Shown: positions 24,327-34,154 of the stretch, piece by piece
Position numbering within the stretch: the stretch's first letter is position 1
Layout of the letters: the number at the start of each line of letters is the position of its first letter
Source of the DNA: Bogoriella caseilytica
GTDB lineage: Bacteria; Actinomycetota; Actinomycetes; Actinomycetales; Actinomycetaceae
Direction of reading: 5' to 3'
NCBI RefSeq assembly: GCF_003752405.1
Contig: NZ_RKHK01000001.1
Span: forward strand, 1,302,001-1,366,000
Length of the DNA: 64,000 bases
Translations under genes and position numbers: made by a program
Notes under the pieces: generated by a model
The model's database searches: none
What the model was told of the DNA's origin: nothing
What the model saw: the letters and a program-made list of their open reading frames with translations, nothing else

Positions 24327-24410
24327 GACGTCCCTTCGCTAGTCCGAACTAGATCAGGTTCGACGGGTCTCATCTCAGCCGTGGTCTCCGGCACCCCGCG
24401 TCGTCTCCAG
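24327..24410 (-). promoter_or_regulatory. TPP (thiamine pyrophosphate) riboswitch
   Basis: Read on the reverse strand, the leader contains GGGGTGCC, then GGCTGAGATGAGACCC and GAACCTGATCTAGTT, the THI-box aptamer core in correct order and spacing, closed by a P1 stem of GACG/CGTC type. The aptamer ends only a few nt before the thiM ATG, and the SD (AGGGA, 24331-24335) lies in its 3' part, so ligand binding should block ribosome access directly. Confidence 0.95.
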
Positions 24411-24446
24411 GCTACGACGTGGCCGCCCGCGGCGCAGCAGCAGGTG

Positions 24447-25613
24447 TCATCGACCGGCGCGCAGGTCCTCCCCGGTGGCCACCCACGAGGGGAGCTCCTC
24501 ACGGAAAGCCTCGGCGACCTCCGGGTCGGTCGTGACCGACCAGCTGACCTCGCCGTCCACCTCGGCTTCGTACTTGTCCCAGTTGAACCAGTTGATCAGC
24601 CGGATCTGCCCGAAGTTCTCGTGCACCTCGTCGGAGAAGACCTGGCGCCACCAGGCGCGCTTGATCTCCAGGTTCGTCGCAGTCGAGGCGTCCGCGGTCA
24701 CGAAGGCACCGGTCTCCGGAATCACCATGGGCTTGTCGCGGTCCACGGCGTACTCGGCGTAGAAGTCCGGGATCGCAGTGTCGTCCGAGGCCAGCCCGTC
24801 GTAGGTGCCGGTGAGCTGTTCGACGAACTTGCCCTCTTCAGGCAGATCGTTGCTGCCCCAGGGGTAGGCATCGCCCCAGTGGTAGAGCGTCATGCCCACC
24901 CAGTCCACCGCGTCGTCGCCGGGGTAGTACGGAGCGTAGGGGTCGTCGGTCTCGGTGACCTCGTCACTCCCGTCGGTGTCCATGGCCGCGTACTCGGCAC
25001 TTCCCGGCTCGGCGGCGTACTGGCCTCCGGTGAAGGGGTAGCCGCCGCCGTAGTTCGGCGCCCAGAGCATCTCGGTCGCGGTGGTCTCGTGCACGGCCTC
25101 CGCCACCTCGCGGAAGCTCGCGATGTATGCCTCGGGCTGCTGCCCCCAGGCGTACCAGGAGCCGTTCATCTCGTGGGCGTAGCGCAGCAGCACAGGCACA
25201 CCCGTGGCGTTGATCTCCTGGAGCACCGCCACAAGTTCCTCGATCACCGCGGGGGTGATCGCCTCCAGGCCCTCGCTCGGCTCGATGGTCAGCAGCAGCA
25301 CACCGTTGCTGCCGCCGATCTGCTCCGCTGCCGCGCGCACGTTCTGCACGTCCGCCTCGTTCCAGGGCAGGTCCACGAAGGACACCGCAGCGCCCGGGCT
25401 GACCCCGCTGACCTCGGCGAACTCCGCCACGGTCTCTGCGCCCCAGTCCGGGTTCACCCCGAAAACCGTCCGCTCCGCGGGAAAGTACTCCGAGGGCACG
25501 ACGGCGTCGATCGCATCGGCGGAATCGTCGGTGGGCGCACACGCGGCCCCGGTCACCATCGCTCCCAGCGCCAACGCTCCGACGCCGCGGGTGGTCAACC
25601 GTCGATCCTGCAT
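24447..25613 (-). CDS. exported GH26 glycoside hydrolase (beta-mannanase-like)
   Basis: A 388-residue protein with an N-terminal signal (RR at residues 4-5, hydrophobic stretch, then TGAAC at ~22-26, a weak lipobox that could also be a Tat signal). The catalytic domain has the GH26 acid/base in VLLRYAHEMNGSWYAWG (Glu148) and the nucleophile in MVIPETGAF (Glu300), with WAPNYGGGYPF and WVGMTLYHWGD between. GH26 enzymes cleave beta-1,4-mannans and some beta-1,3/1,4-glucans. The ATG has GAGGAG 5 nt upstream. No mannan transporter or other mannan gene adjoins it; the exact substrate is unproven. Confidence 0.85.
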   Translation of the reverse strand: MQDRRLTTRGVGALALGAMVTGAACAPTDDSADAIDAVVPSEYFPAERTVFGVNPDWGAETVAEFAEVSGVSPGAAVSFVDLPWNEADVQNVRAAAEQIGGSNGVLLLTIEPSEGLEAITPAVIEELVAVLQEINATGVPVLLRYAHEMNGSWYAWGQQPEAYIASFREVAEAVHETTATEMLWAPNYGGGYPFTGGQYAAEPGSAEYAAMDTDGSDEVTETDDPYAPYYPGDDAVDWVGMTLYHWGDAYPWGSNDLPEEGKFVEQLTGTYDGLASDDTAIPDFYAEYAVDRDKPMVIPETGAFVTADASTATNLEIKRAWWRQVFSDEVHENFGQIRLINWFNWDKYEAEVDGEVSWSVTTDPEVAEAFREELPSWVATGEDLRAGR

Positions 25614-25726
25614 ATCGCTCCTCGTGGTCACGGCTCTGGTGCCGGTGCGGGGTGGGCCCGTGCCCGCCGAGGTTACCCGGAGTATTCGCGTGGCCTCCGC
25701 CTCACCCGGGCGGCTAGCGTGACTGC

Positions 25727-28700
25727 ATGGCCTCGACTGCATACCTTCGCGATCCTCACCCGCACGGCGAGCTGCTCGCCTTCACCGCGGCCGACGACGT
25801 CTGGCTGGCGCCGATCACCGGCGGGCGGGCCTGGCGCCTGACCCGGGAGTCCGCGCCGGTGGCGCAGCCGCGCATCTCCCCCGACGGCACCGTGGTGGCT
25901 TACCTCTCGCAGCGCGAGGGCCACCCCGAGGTCTACGCCGCCGACATCGACTCCGGTCAGGTGGCGCGGCTGACCTACTGGGGCAGCACCAAGATCTCCA
26001 TCCTGGGCTGGGACGCGCAGGGCCGGGTGCTGGTCTCCTCCAACGCTGGTCAGGCCGACCGCTCGCACCAGACGGTGCGCGCTCTGCAGCTGCACCACGA
26101 CGGCGGGCCGGCCCTGGAGTCCGCCGAGCAGCTCGGTTACGGCGCCGCCATCGGCTTGGCGCTGCACCCCTCCGGCGCGGCGGCGCTGTCCACTCCGGGT
26201 TCGCGGGTGCCGGCGCACTGGAAGCGCTACCGGGGCGGCACCGCCTCGCAGCTGTGGCTGGCCCGCAAGCCGATCACCCAGGTCGCCGCCCCCGGTGACT
26301 GGGAGCGTCTGCTGCCCCAGGACGAAGCCGGCCTGGTGGACCCGATGTGGTTCGGCGACTCCCTGCTCTTCACCTCCGACCGCGCCGCCACCTTCCCCGA
26401 CCGCAGCGAGGAACAGGCGAACCTGTGGATCTGGGAGGGCGTGCTCTCCAAGAAGTCGCGCCGCGACAAGGGCCCCCGGCAGCTGACCCACCAGGGCGTG
26501 GACGAGGGCTACGTGCGCGGTGCGAGCACGGACGGCGAGCGCATCGCGTGGCACTCGCGCGGCGAGATCTGGGTGCTCGACTCCCTCGGGGCCACACCCC
26601 GCCGCCTCGAGGTCACCCTGCCCGGCACCTCCCCGGTGACCCTCTCGCCGAAGCCGGCGAAGAACCTCACCGACCTGGTGCCGGATCACGGCGGTGACTC
26701 CTCCCTGGTGGGCTGGCGCGGCAAGTCCTTCGTGCTCACCCACCGCGAGGGTCCCGCCCACGCCCTGGTGGCCGACTCGGGGGTGCGCACCCGCGAGCCG
26801 GTGCTGCTCGGCACCACCGGCCGGGCCGCCCTGGTCACCGACGCCGCCGGCGAGGACTCGATCGAGATCCACACCCTCGACGGCACCGGCGAGCCGCAGC
26901 AGCTGCTCACCGGAGCGATCGGCCGGGTGCTGCACCTGGCCGCCGATCCGGCCGGGGAGCGGCTGGCCGCGATCTCTCACGACGGTCAGGTCCGCCTGAT
27001 CACCCTGGGCAAGAAGACCGCGGTGCGCGAGGTCGCGCGCTCCGGGTTCGGCGAGGCGCTCTCGCCGTCGTTCTCTCCCGACGGCCGCTACCTGATGTGG
27101 ACCCAGCCCACCGACGTCGAGTCCACCATGCACCAGGTGATGGTGCTGGACACCCGCGGCAAGCACGAGCCGGTGGCGCTGACCTCCGGGCGCTTCCATG
27201 ACGACTCCCCCGCCTTCACCCGCGACGGCAAGTTCGTGGCGCTGCTGTCGAACCGCACCTTCGACCCCCACTACGACGCCCACGAGTTCGCGCTCTCCTT
27301 CTCCGGCGCCACCCGGCCCTGGCTGATTCCGCTCTCCGCCACCGAGCCGCCGCCCTTCGGCCCCAGCGCGCAGGGCTGGCGGATCTCCAAGGCGGACGAG
27401 GCCAAGGCCAAGGACGGCGAAAGCAAGGACGACGACGCCCCGCCGGCCAGCCCTGATCTCGACGCCGAGGGCGCCGAGGACCGGATCGTGCCCTTCCCCG
27501 TGCCCTCGGGGGACTATCGCGACCTGAGCACCGCCTCGGGCGGGGTGCTGTGGATCAAGGTGGCCGACGTCAGCGTGCTCGGCACCCGCCGCGCCGGCGT
27601 GCCCGGCGAGCAGCCGGGCGACGAGCTGGTGCGGTGGGCCTTCGAGGAGCGCAAGGAGACGACCCTTGTGGAGAAGGTGGATTCCTACGCCGTCTCCGGC
27701 GACGGCGAACGCCTCGTGGTGCGCGCCGGTGAGGACGTCACGGTGCTGCCGGCCACCCGCAAGGCCGAGGACGAGGATGCCGAGAAGGTCACGGTGGATC
27801 TGTCCCGCCTGCGCATGGAGATCGACCCGCAGGCCGAATGGCACCAGATGTTCGACGAGAACGCGCGCCTGATGCGCGACCACTATTGGCGCGAGGACAT
27901 GAACGGCGTGGACTGGGACGGCGTGGTCGCGCGGTGGCGCCCGGTGGTGGACAAGGTGCGCACGGCCGATGACTTCGCCGACATGCTGTGGGAGACCGTG
28001 GCGGAGCTGAACACCTCCCACGCCTACGTGATGCCCCCGCGGGAGGACGCGCCGGGCCTGGATCGCAAGCTCGGCTTCCTGGGCGCGGACCTGGAGCCGG
28101 CGAAGCAGGGCTGGCGGATCACCCGGATGCTGCCCTCGGAGTCCTCCGACCCCGAGGCCTACTCGCCCTTGCGTGCCGCCGGGGTGGACGCGCAGGTGGG
28201 CGACCTGATCCTGGCCGTCGACGGCCAGGCGGTGGACCCGGTGGCGGGCCCGGCCAAGCAGCTGATCGGCGCGGCCGGGAAGCCGGTGAGCCTGACGCTC
28301 GGCCGCTCCGGGCAGGCGCCGCGCCGCGTGGTGGTGGTGCCGCTGGCCGATGAGTCCACGCTGCGCTACCAGGACTGGGTGCGGTCCTGCCGCGAGTACG
28401 TGGCCGAGAAGTCCGGGGGCCGCCTGGGCTACCTGCACGTGCCGGACATGACCTCCACCGGCTGGGCACAGCTGCACCGCGACCTGCGCCGCGCCACCCG
28501 CGCCGAGGGCGTCATCGCCGATGTGCGCTACAACAGCGGCGGGCACACCTCCCAGCTGGTGATCGCCCGCCTCGGCGCACGCGTGGCGGCCTGGAACCAG
28601 GCGCGCTACGAGGAGCGGATGGGCACCTACCCGGACAACGCCCCGCGCGGCCCGGTGGTGCTGGTGACCAACCGCAATGCCGGCTCCGACGGCGACATCG

Positions 28701-29026
28701 TCAACGCCGCCGCGCAGGCGCTGCAGATCGGCCCGGTGGTGGGTGAGCGCACCTGGGGCGGGGTGGTCGGCATCGACGGCCGCTTCGACCTGGTGGACGG
28801 CACCGTGGTCACCCAGCCGCGCTACTCCTTCTGGATCGAGGGCAAGGGCTGGGGCGTGGAGAACCACGGCGTCGACCCCGATATCGAGGTCATCGACGAT
28901 CCCGCGCACATGCTGCGCGCGGAGGACCCGCAGCTGGACCGGGCGATCGCCGAGGCCTTCGCCCGCCTGGAGCAGACCCCGGCCGCCCAGCCGCCTGAGC
29001 TCTCCGAGCCGCAGGTGCGGCGGTAG
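25727..29026 (+). CDS. tricorn protease homologue (S41 family)
   Basis: A 1099-residue protein. Residues 1 to ~680 form two WD-like beta-propellers (PRISPDGTVVAYLSQREGHP and FSPDGRYLMWTQP are typical blades), interrupted by a charged Lys/Asp linker at ~560-585. Then come the C1 helical domain (MRDHYWREDMNGVDWD), a PDZ domain (~790-870) and the S41 core with the nucleophile Ser in TNRNAGSDGDIVNAA and downstream ERTWGGVVGI. Tricorn degrades peptides from the proteasome in the cytoplasm. TAGCGT (25715-25720) lies 6 nt before the ATG: a leaderless start. Full length for the family. Confidence 0.94.
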   Translation: MASTAYLRDPHPHGELLAFTAADDVWLAPITGGRAWRLTRESAPVAQPRISPDGTVVAYLSQREGHPEVYAADIDSGQVARLTYWGSTKISILGWDAQGRVLVSSNAGQADRSHQTVRALQLHHDGGPALESAEQLGYGAAIGLALHPSGAAALSTPGSRVPAHWKRYRGGTASQLWLARKPITQVAAPGDWERLLPQDEAGLVDPMWFGDSLLFTSDRAATFPDRSEEQANLWIWEGVLSKKSRRDKGPRQLTHQGVDEGYVRGASTDGERIAWHSRGEIWVLDSLGATPRRLEVTLPGTSPVTLSPKPAKNLTDLVPDHGGDSSLVGWRGKSFVLTHREGPAHALVADSGVRTREPVLLGTTGRAALVTDAAGEDSIEIHTLDGTGEPQQLLTGAIGRVLHLAADPAGERLAAISHDGQVRLITLGKKTAVREVARSGFGEALSPSFSPDGRYLMWTQPTDVESTMHQVMVLDTRGKHEPVALTSGRFHDDSPAFTRDGKFVALLSNRTFDPHYDAHEFALSFSGATRPWLIPLSATEPPPFGPSAQGWRISKADEAKAKDGESKDDDAPPASPDLDAEGAEDRIVPFPVPSGDYRDLSTASGGVLWIKVADVSVLGTRRAGVPGEQPGDELVRWAFEERKETTLVEKVDSYAVSGDGERLVVRAGEDVTVLPATRKAEDEDAEKVTVDLSRLRMEIDPQAEWHQMFDENARLMRDHYWREDMNGVDWDGVVARWRPVVDKVRTADDFADMLWETVAELNTSHAYVMPPREDAPGLDRKLGFLGADLEPAKQGWRITRMLPSESSDPEAYSPLRAAGVDAQVGDLILAVDGQAVDPVAGPAKQLIGAAGKPVSLTLGRSGQAPRRVVVVPLADESTLRYQDWVRSCREYVAEKSGGRLGYLHVPDMTSTGWAQLHRDLRRATRAEGVIADVRYNSGGHTSQLVIARLGARVAAWNQARYEERMGTYPDNAPRGPVVLVTNRNAGSDGDIVNAAAQALQIGPVVGERTWGGVVGIDGRFDLVDGTVVTQPRYSFWIEGKGWGVENHGVDPDIEVIDDPAHMLRAEDPQLDRAIAEAFARLEQTPAAQPPELSEPQVRR

Positions 29027-29032
29027 GGACGG

Positions 29033-29092
29033 GCTGAGGTTGCCGATGTCGTCGCTACGAGCAACGACATCGGCAACCGGGGGCGCCTCAGC
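29033..29092. terminator. long perfect hairpin between convergent genes
   Basis: GGTTGCCGATGTCGT (29038-29052) pairs perfectly with ACGACATCGGCAACC (29064-29078) around CGCTACGAGCA, in which GCT and AGC can pair again. An outer GCTGAGG/CCTCAGC pair (29033-29039, 29086-29092) can extend it, running into the last codons of the convergent surface-protein gene. It should terminate transcription from both sides. The 5' ten bases and the apical part recur at 38327. Confidence 0.75.
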
Positions 29093-32000
29093 TCAGATGA
29101 GTCCGGCGGCGCGTGGCGAGCACGGTCCCGCCGATGAGCATTGCCGCGGCGATTGCCATCAGCATCCCGGCAGATACGCCAGTGCTGGGTATCGACGGTC
29201 CCGGCCGGACCGGGTCGTCCGCTGACCCGGGCGGTGTGGAACCCGGCGGCGTGCCAGGCACGGTCGGTTCGGGCTCGGGCTCCGGTTCGGGCGTCGGTTC
29301 CGGTGCCGCGTCGACGGCGATGCTGGCCGTCACGGGCTCGCTCGCGGCGCCGTCGCGGTCGATGGCCACCACGCTGATCACGAAGGTGCCACCCGCGGCG
29401 TAGCTGTGCGACGGTGACGCCCCGGTCGCCGATGCGCTGACTTCCGTCACGGAGCTGCCATCGCCCCAGTCGACTCGGTAGCTGAAGTCCTCGGCCATGT
29501 CGGCGCTCGAGGGGTCCGTGGCACTGACCTCGATGGTCACCGGCTCTCCGGCCACAGCGCGCGCGGGCACCTCGACCTGGGCCGTGGGAGCGGCGTTCAG
29601 CACCTCGACCTCGGCGGAGGCTTCGTCCACCAGCCCGTCGACGCTGAAGCGCACCTCAATGAGGTAGGACGCCGGGCCGTTGTCGATCCCGAGGGCTTCG
29701 AGCTCGGCCCAGCTGAGGTCCACTTCGGAGCCGGAGGCGTCCGAGAACTCGCCGTCGCCGGTGAGGTCCCAGTCGACCTGCACACCTGCCCCGGGACCCC
29801 CGGCCAGGAGCGTGAGGTCTTCACCCTCGGCGATCGAGTACGGGCCCCCTGCGCTGGCCACCGGGGAGACTTCGATGGTGGCCTGATCGTCACTGCCGGC
29901 GAAACCCTCCGAAGGAAGGTATTCCGCCGTCACTGTGCGGATTCCTGGGGGCAGCGCCTCACTGAACAACACCGCCTGCCCGTCCTCCAGGCTCACCTCG
30001 CCCAGCTCGAGCCCGTCGGCGGTGAATCGGACCGTGCCTGGGGGCGCGTCGCCGGGCTCGACGGCCGTGGCCCTGACTCCGCCGTGCGACCATTCCGCGC
30101 TGACGGAGGCGCTGAGTTCCAGTTCCTGGCCGTGGGCCACCGCGCTCGGAGCGCTGAGCACCACGTTGGTGGCCATGAGCTCCACTTCGATGGTGGTCGT
30201 ATCGACGCTCTCACCGAAGGTCGGTGCGCCGAGGTACTCCACCACGACCTCGATCGGGTCGGTGGTGACCGGAACGATCTCGACGCCCTCGCCAGGCAGG
30301 TCACCGGCGCCGATCTCGACGACCTCGTCCGCCCAGCTGAAGCGCACAGTCCCTTCCAGGACCTGATCGCCCTCGCTGAGGACTGTGGCAGAGACGAACA
30401 CCGGTTCATGGGCGCGCGGCTGCTCCGGCGTCACCTCGATGAGCACCTGCGTGGGTGCGACCGCCAGCACCGTGACGTCCTGGGCGCTGGCGTCCTCGAA
30501 TCCGTCGGCTCCGGTGTAGGTGGCGCTCAGGGTGTACTCGCCGCGGCTGAGGCCCTCGACGTCGAAAGTCACCACTCCATCGACCGGCGTGCCCGCCGTC
30601 ACCGGCTCTCCGCCATCAAGACTCCACGCCACCACACCGGCGTCCACCGACTCCTCAGCTCCAGCGCTCACTCTCGCCGTGACCGAGAAGTCCTCCCCGA
30701 TTGCCACGCTCTGCGGCGCATCCAGGGTCAGCGTCGTCGCCGTACTCGCCAGCACCTCGATCTCCACCGCCACCGAATCGACATACCCATCGGTGCCGGT
30801 GTAGGTCGCATTGACCGTGTGCGTTCCGCGCGGCAGCGCTGAAACGGTGAACTGCACGTCGCCCTCGGCATCGAGAGGCCCAGCCTCGACCGGCTCACCC
30901 TGATTGAGCGACCAGTCCACGCGCCCTGCCGTCACCGGCGTCCCGCCGGGCTCGCGCACACTCGCCGTCACCGTCACGTCACTACCACTGGCCACCTGAG
31001 TCGGAGCATCGAGAGTGATCGTGGTCTGCGATTGGGCCAGAATCGTCACCGATTCGGCCGCGGAATCGGTCCAGCCCTCCGCACCGGAGTAGAGGACCTC
31101 CAGCGTGTGCTCGCCACGCTCCAGGCCGGGCAGCGTGAACTCCACCTGCCCGGCTTCATCGGGGCTTCCAGCCTCGACCGGATCCCCGCCGTCCACGCGG
31201 TAGCGGATCGTGCCCGCCGTGACCGGTCCGTCACCAGCACCGATCTCCACCGCCACCGGAACATCCGCGCCGGTGGCCACCGTCTCGGGCGCTTGCACCT
31301 CGACTGATGTCGCCGATTCCGCCCAGACCGAGACCGGCTCGGCAGTGCTGTCGTCGAATCCGTCGTCTCCGGCGTAGATCGCGCTCAGGGTGTGCTCGCC
31401 GCGGCTCAGGCCCTCGACGTCGAAGGTCACCACCCCATCGACCGGCGTGCCCGCAGCCACCGGTTCCCCGCCATCAAGACTCCAACTGACCGAGCCGGCA
31501 TCCACCGTCTCCCCGGCGTCAGCACTGACCGTCGCGGTCACGACGAAGTCCGCACCGGTTGCCACGGTGTCCGGCGCATCCAGGGTCAGCGTCGTCGCCG
31601 AACTGGCCAGCACCTCAATCTCCACAGCCACCGAATCGACATACCCATCGGTGCCGGTGTAGCTGGCATTCACCGTGTGCACGCCGCGGCTCAGAGCGGG
31701 CAGTGTGAAGGTCACGTCACCCTGGGCGTCCAGATCATCGGCCTGGACCATGTCGCCATCGTTCACCGACCACGCCACGCTGCCCACCGTCACCGGTTCT
31801 CCTCCGGGCTCGCGCACACTCGCCGTCACCGTCACGTCACTACCACTGGCCACCTGAGCCGGAGCATCGAGAGTGATCGTGGTCTGCGACTGCGCCAGCA
31901 CCGTGACCGGCGCAGCCTCGGAGTCAGTCCACCCCTCGGCACCGGCGTAGCTGACCTCCAGGGTGTGCTCACCCCGGTCCAAGCCCGGAACTGTGAAGGG

Positions 32001-33920
32001 CACAATGCCGTCGTCGTCCGGGACGCCGGCCTCGACCGGCTCACCGCCGTCCACGCGGTAGCTCACCACTCCGGCAGTCACCGGTCCATCGGAGGCTCCG
32101 ACCTCCACGCTCACAGGCACCGGAGCGCCGGTAGCGACCGTCTCGGGCGCCTGAACCTCGAGGGCCGTCGCTGACTGCACCTGCACGACCACCGGGTCGG
32201 CGGCGCTGTCCGCGAAGTCGCCGGCACCTGTGTAGCTCGCGCCGATCATGTGCGCTCCACGCGGCAGATCGGTGAGGGTGAAGCTGACCTCGCCCGCGGC
32301 ATCCGGCGATCCCGCCACCGTGACTGGTTCGCCGCCGTTGAGGGTGTAAGACAGCGATCCGGTGGTCACCGGGCCATCCGCCGACGTGATGGTGGCGGTG
32401 ACCTCGACGTCATCCCCCAGATCGCTCACCTCAGGAGCGCTGAGCACGGTCTGGGTGGGGGTCTGGGCGAAGGTCAGGTCCAAGCACCATCCATCGCTGA
32501 GGGTTCCGGAGTCACCGGGGGCGTTGTCTACCACGAACAACGTCCACGCACCCGCGGCGGGGGTGCCAGTGAAGGCCTCGCTCAGCGTGGTGGCCTCCGA
32601 GGGTGAGGGGGCCGGAGCGGGGAAGGTGTCGTGGGCCCCATCCAGGTCGGTGGGCGCAGCGGTGGCCGAACCGCTCAGGCTGGTCAATGGAGCACCGTCG
32701 TCGGAGAAGGTCAGGTCGATTCCTGCGGGAGCCCCCGGCACATCGCTGAGCACCAGGAGGTTGTCCGCCGGGTCCGGTCCGGCCAGGAGCACGTCGATGT
32801 CGCTGGCGTGGGTGTGTGACAACCCGTTCAGCCGCACCTGGACCTCAGCGACGTCGCGCGCCTCCTCCACGAAGATCCGCGAGGGGTAGACCGAGGCCGG
32901 ACCGACGTCGGGGATCACGAGGTCGCCGGGGTTGCAGTAGAGGTTCTCGGTGACAACCGTGTTGTTGTCGACCTGCTGGGTCAGGGAGCCGGTGCTGGGC
33001 AGGAGAGCACCGCTGCCGGAGTAGGAAGCGGAGAGTTGGTGGGAGCCCTCGGGAAGGGCGTCGACGGAGAACGTCGCCATGCCGGCCGCGTCCACCGGCT
33101 GAGCCGGGAGGGACATGCCTGGCACGTTCACGCTCACTGAGCCCTCGGTGACGGGCTGGCCGTCGCTCTGCACCAGGGCGGTCACCGTGACCGGCTCACC
33201 GGTGCGGCTCGGGTTGGCGCTCGAGCTCAGTGATGTCGTGGTCGCCTGGCCCTGCTCGGCGGTCGTGATCGTCAGACTCCAGCCTTGGATGACGCCGTCG
33301 TCCCCGCTCAGATCGTCCACGACGTAGAGCGACCAGTCGCCGTTCGGATCGGCGCCGGAGAAGGCCTCGGCGAAGGTGGTGGCCGCGCTCGGTGGCGGCG
33401 CCGGAGCCGGGAACACGTCCGGGCCACCCAGGTTCGTGGGCCGGTAAGGCCCCGAGCCCAGAGATCCGCTAGTGGGAAAGGGGGCGCCGCCGTCGGCAAT
33501 GCTGAACGAGGCTCCTGAGGCCGAGAGCCCGAAGGCGTCGTCATCGGCGTCGGACATCACCACGAGGCTCTGCCCCGTGGGAGCGACCAGGAGCATGTCG
33601 ATGTCGTTCACGTACTGGTGCGTCAGGCCCTGGACGGCGAGCTCGACGTTCTGCACCGGGCCGCTCAGCCCGGAAACCGTGACGGTCGAAGGGTAGGGCG
33701 TGGCCGGTTGTACCTCTCCGGGCCCGACCGGCGAGTCGATCTGGATCGGCACATCGAGGCTGGCGAAGGTGGTGGGGCCGTCGGCCGCCGCAGGGACTGC
33801 ACCGGCCACCACTGCTGCGAGGGCGAGAGTCGCCGCCACGAACGCCGCGCCGACGCGTTGTGCCGCGCCCGACCCTGCTTGTTCACCAGCGAATGTGCTC
33901 TCTGTGCCGCGCTCGACCAT
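29088..33920 (-). CDS. giant surface protein: two P-domains, about nine Ig-like repeats, PKD-like domains, sortase-like anchor
   Basis: A 1610-residue exported protein. After a signal peptide (hydrophobic stretch ending GAVPAAADG) come a proprotein-convertase-type P-domain, one Ig-like domain, a second P-domain with Cys residues, nine consecutive Ig-like domains of ~95 residues (boundaries at SQTTITLDAP, SATTLTLDAP and similar), two PKD-like domains (YRVDWGDGSS), a Pro/Glu linker and a C-terminal IPSTG, hydrophobic helix and RRR tail, resembling an LPXTG sorting signal. It is probably an adhesin or stalk attached to the wall. The ATG at 33920 has AGAGGG upstream. No sortase is in the window. 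Confidence 0.88.
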   Translation of the reverse strand: MVERGTESTFAGEQAGSGAAQRVGAAFVAATLALAAVVAGAVPAAADGPTTFASLDVPIQIDSPVGPGEVQPATPYPSTVTVSGLSGPVQNVELAVQGLTHQYVNDIDMLLVAPTGQSLVVMSDADDDAFGLSASGASFSIADGGAPFPTSGSLGSGPYRPTNLGGPDVFPAPAPPPSAATTFAEAFSGADPNGDWSLYVVDDLSGDDGVIQGWSLTITTAEQGQATTTSLSSSANPSRTGEPVTVTALVQSDGQPVTEGSVSVNVPGMSLPAQPVDAAGMATFSVDALPEGSHQLSASYSGSGALLPSTGSLTQQVDNNTVVTENLYCNPGDLVIPDVGPASVYPSRIFVEEARDVAEVQVRLNGLSHTHASDIDVLLAGPDPADNLLVLSDVPGAPAGIDLTFSDDGAPLTSLSGSATAAPTDLDGAHDTFPAPAPSPSEATTLSEAFTGTPAAGAWTLFVVDNAPGDSGTLSDGWCLDLTFAQTPTQTVLSAPEVSDLGDDVEVTATITSADGPVTTGSLSYTLNGGEPVTVAGSPDAAGEVSFTLTDLPRGAHMIGASYTGAGDFADSAADPVVVQVQSATALEVQAPETVATGAPVPVSVEVGASDGPVTAGVVSYRVDGGEPVEAGVPDDDGIVPFTVPGLDRGEHTLEVSYAGAEGWTDSEAAPVTVLAQSQTTITLDAPAQVASGSDVTVTASVREPGGEPVTVGSVAWSVNDGDMVQADDLDAQGDVTFTLPALSRGVHTVNASYTGTDGYVDSVAVEIEVLASSATTLTLDAPDTVATGADFVVTATVSADAGETVDAGSVSWSLDGGEPVAAGTPVDGVVTFDVEGLSRGEHTLSAIYAGDDGFDDSTAEPVSVWAESATSVEVQAPETVATGADVPVAVEIGAGDGPVTAGTIRYRVDGGDPVEAGSPDEAGQVEFTLPGLERGEHTLEVLYSGAEGWTDSAAESVTILAQSQTTITLDAPTQVASGSDVTVTASVREPGGTPVTAGRVDWSLNQGEPVEAGPLDAEGDVQFTVSALPRGTHTVNATYTGTDGYVDSVAVEIEVLASTATTLTLDAPQSVAIGEDFSVTARVSAGAEESVDAGVVAWSLDGGEPVTAGTPVDGVVTFDVEGLSRGEYTLSATYTGADGFEDASAQDVTVLAVAPTQVLIEVTPEQPRAHEPVFVSATVLSEGDQVLEGTVRFSWADEVVEIGAGDLPGEGVEIVPVTTDPIEVVVEYLGAPTFGESVDTTTIEVELMATNVVLSAPSAVAHGQELELSASVSAEWSHGGVRATAVEPGDAPPGTVRFTADGLELGEVSLEDGQAVLFSEALPPGIRTVTAEYLPSEGFAGSDDQATIEVSPVASAGGPYSIAEGEDLTLLAGGPGAGVQVDWDLTGDGEFSDASGSEVDLSWAELEALGIDNGPASYLIEVRFSVDGLVDEASAEVEVLNAAPTAQVEVPARAVAGEPVTIEVSATDPSSADMAEDFSYRVDWGDGSSVTEVSASATGASPSHSYAAGGTFVISVVAIDRDGAASEPVTASIAVDAAPEPTPEPEPEPEPTVPGTPPGSTPPGSADDPVRPGPSIPSTGVSAGMLMAIAAAMLIGGTVLATRRRTHLS
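30455..32170 (-). repeat. 858-bp tandem duplication of an Ig-domain triplet
   Basis: Two 858-bp units, 30455-31312 and 31313-32170, are strongly similar: for example the sequences starting at 30541 and 31399, and those at 30951 and 31809, are offset by exactly 858 bp and nearly identical over many tens of bases. Each unit encodes 286 residues, i.e. three Ig-like domains (3-4-5 versus 6-7-8 of the run). Confidence 0.9.
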
Positions 33921-34154
33921 TCTCTGCCCTCTCGTGCCACCCGGACGAGCGGTCTGCAACAGCGCAGTCGCTCGGGCGCGGGCGATGGCACCACGCGTCC
34001 GGCCTATGTTCGCCTAACGGGCACGCGCAGCACAATCCCCCACGGCCAAATGGGGCAGGAAACGGTGCGTCGATTCCATCCCTTGAGAATCCGAGCTGCG
34101 GCAGCGGCGAATCGTGTGGCCACGTTTTCCAACGCTGCTAATGTCCTGCCCATC

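Noticed and set aside
25673-28909. A 1078-codon open frame antisense to the tricorn gene
   Set aside because: It is Gly/Ala/His/Arg-rich without domains and mirrors the high-GC third positions of the real gene, which has complete propeller, PDZ and S41 motifs.
29038-29078. Rho-independent terminator with U-tract
   Set aside because: The stem is strong but there is no T-run on either side; it is listed as a terminator by position and symmetry only.
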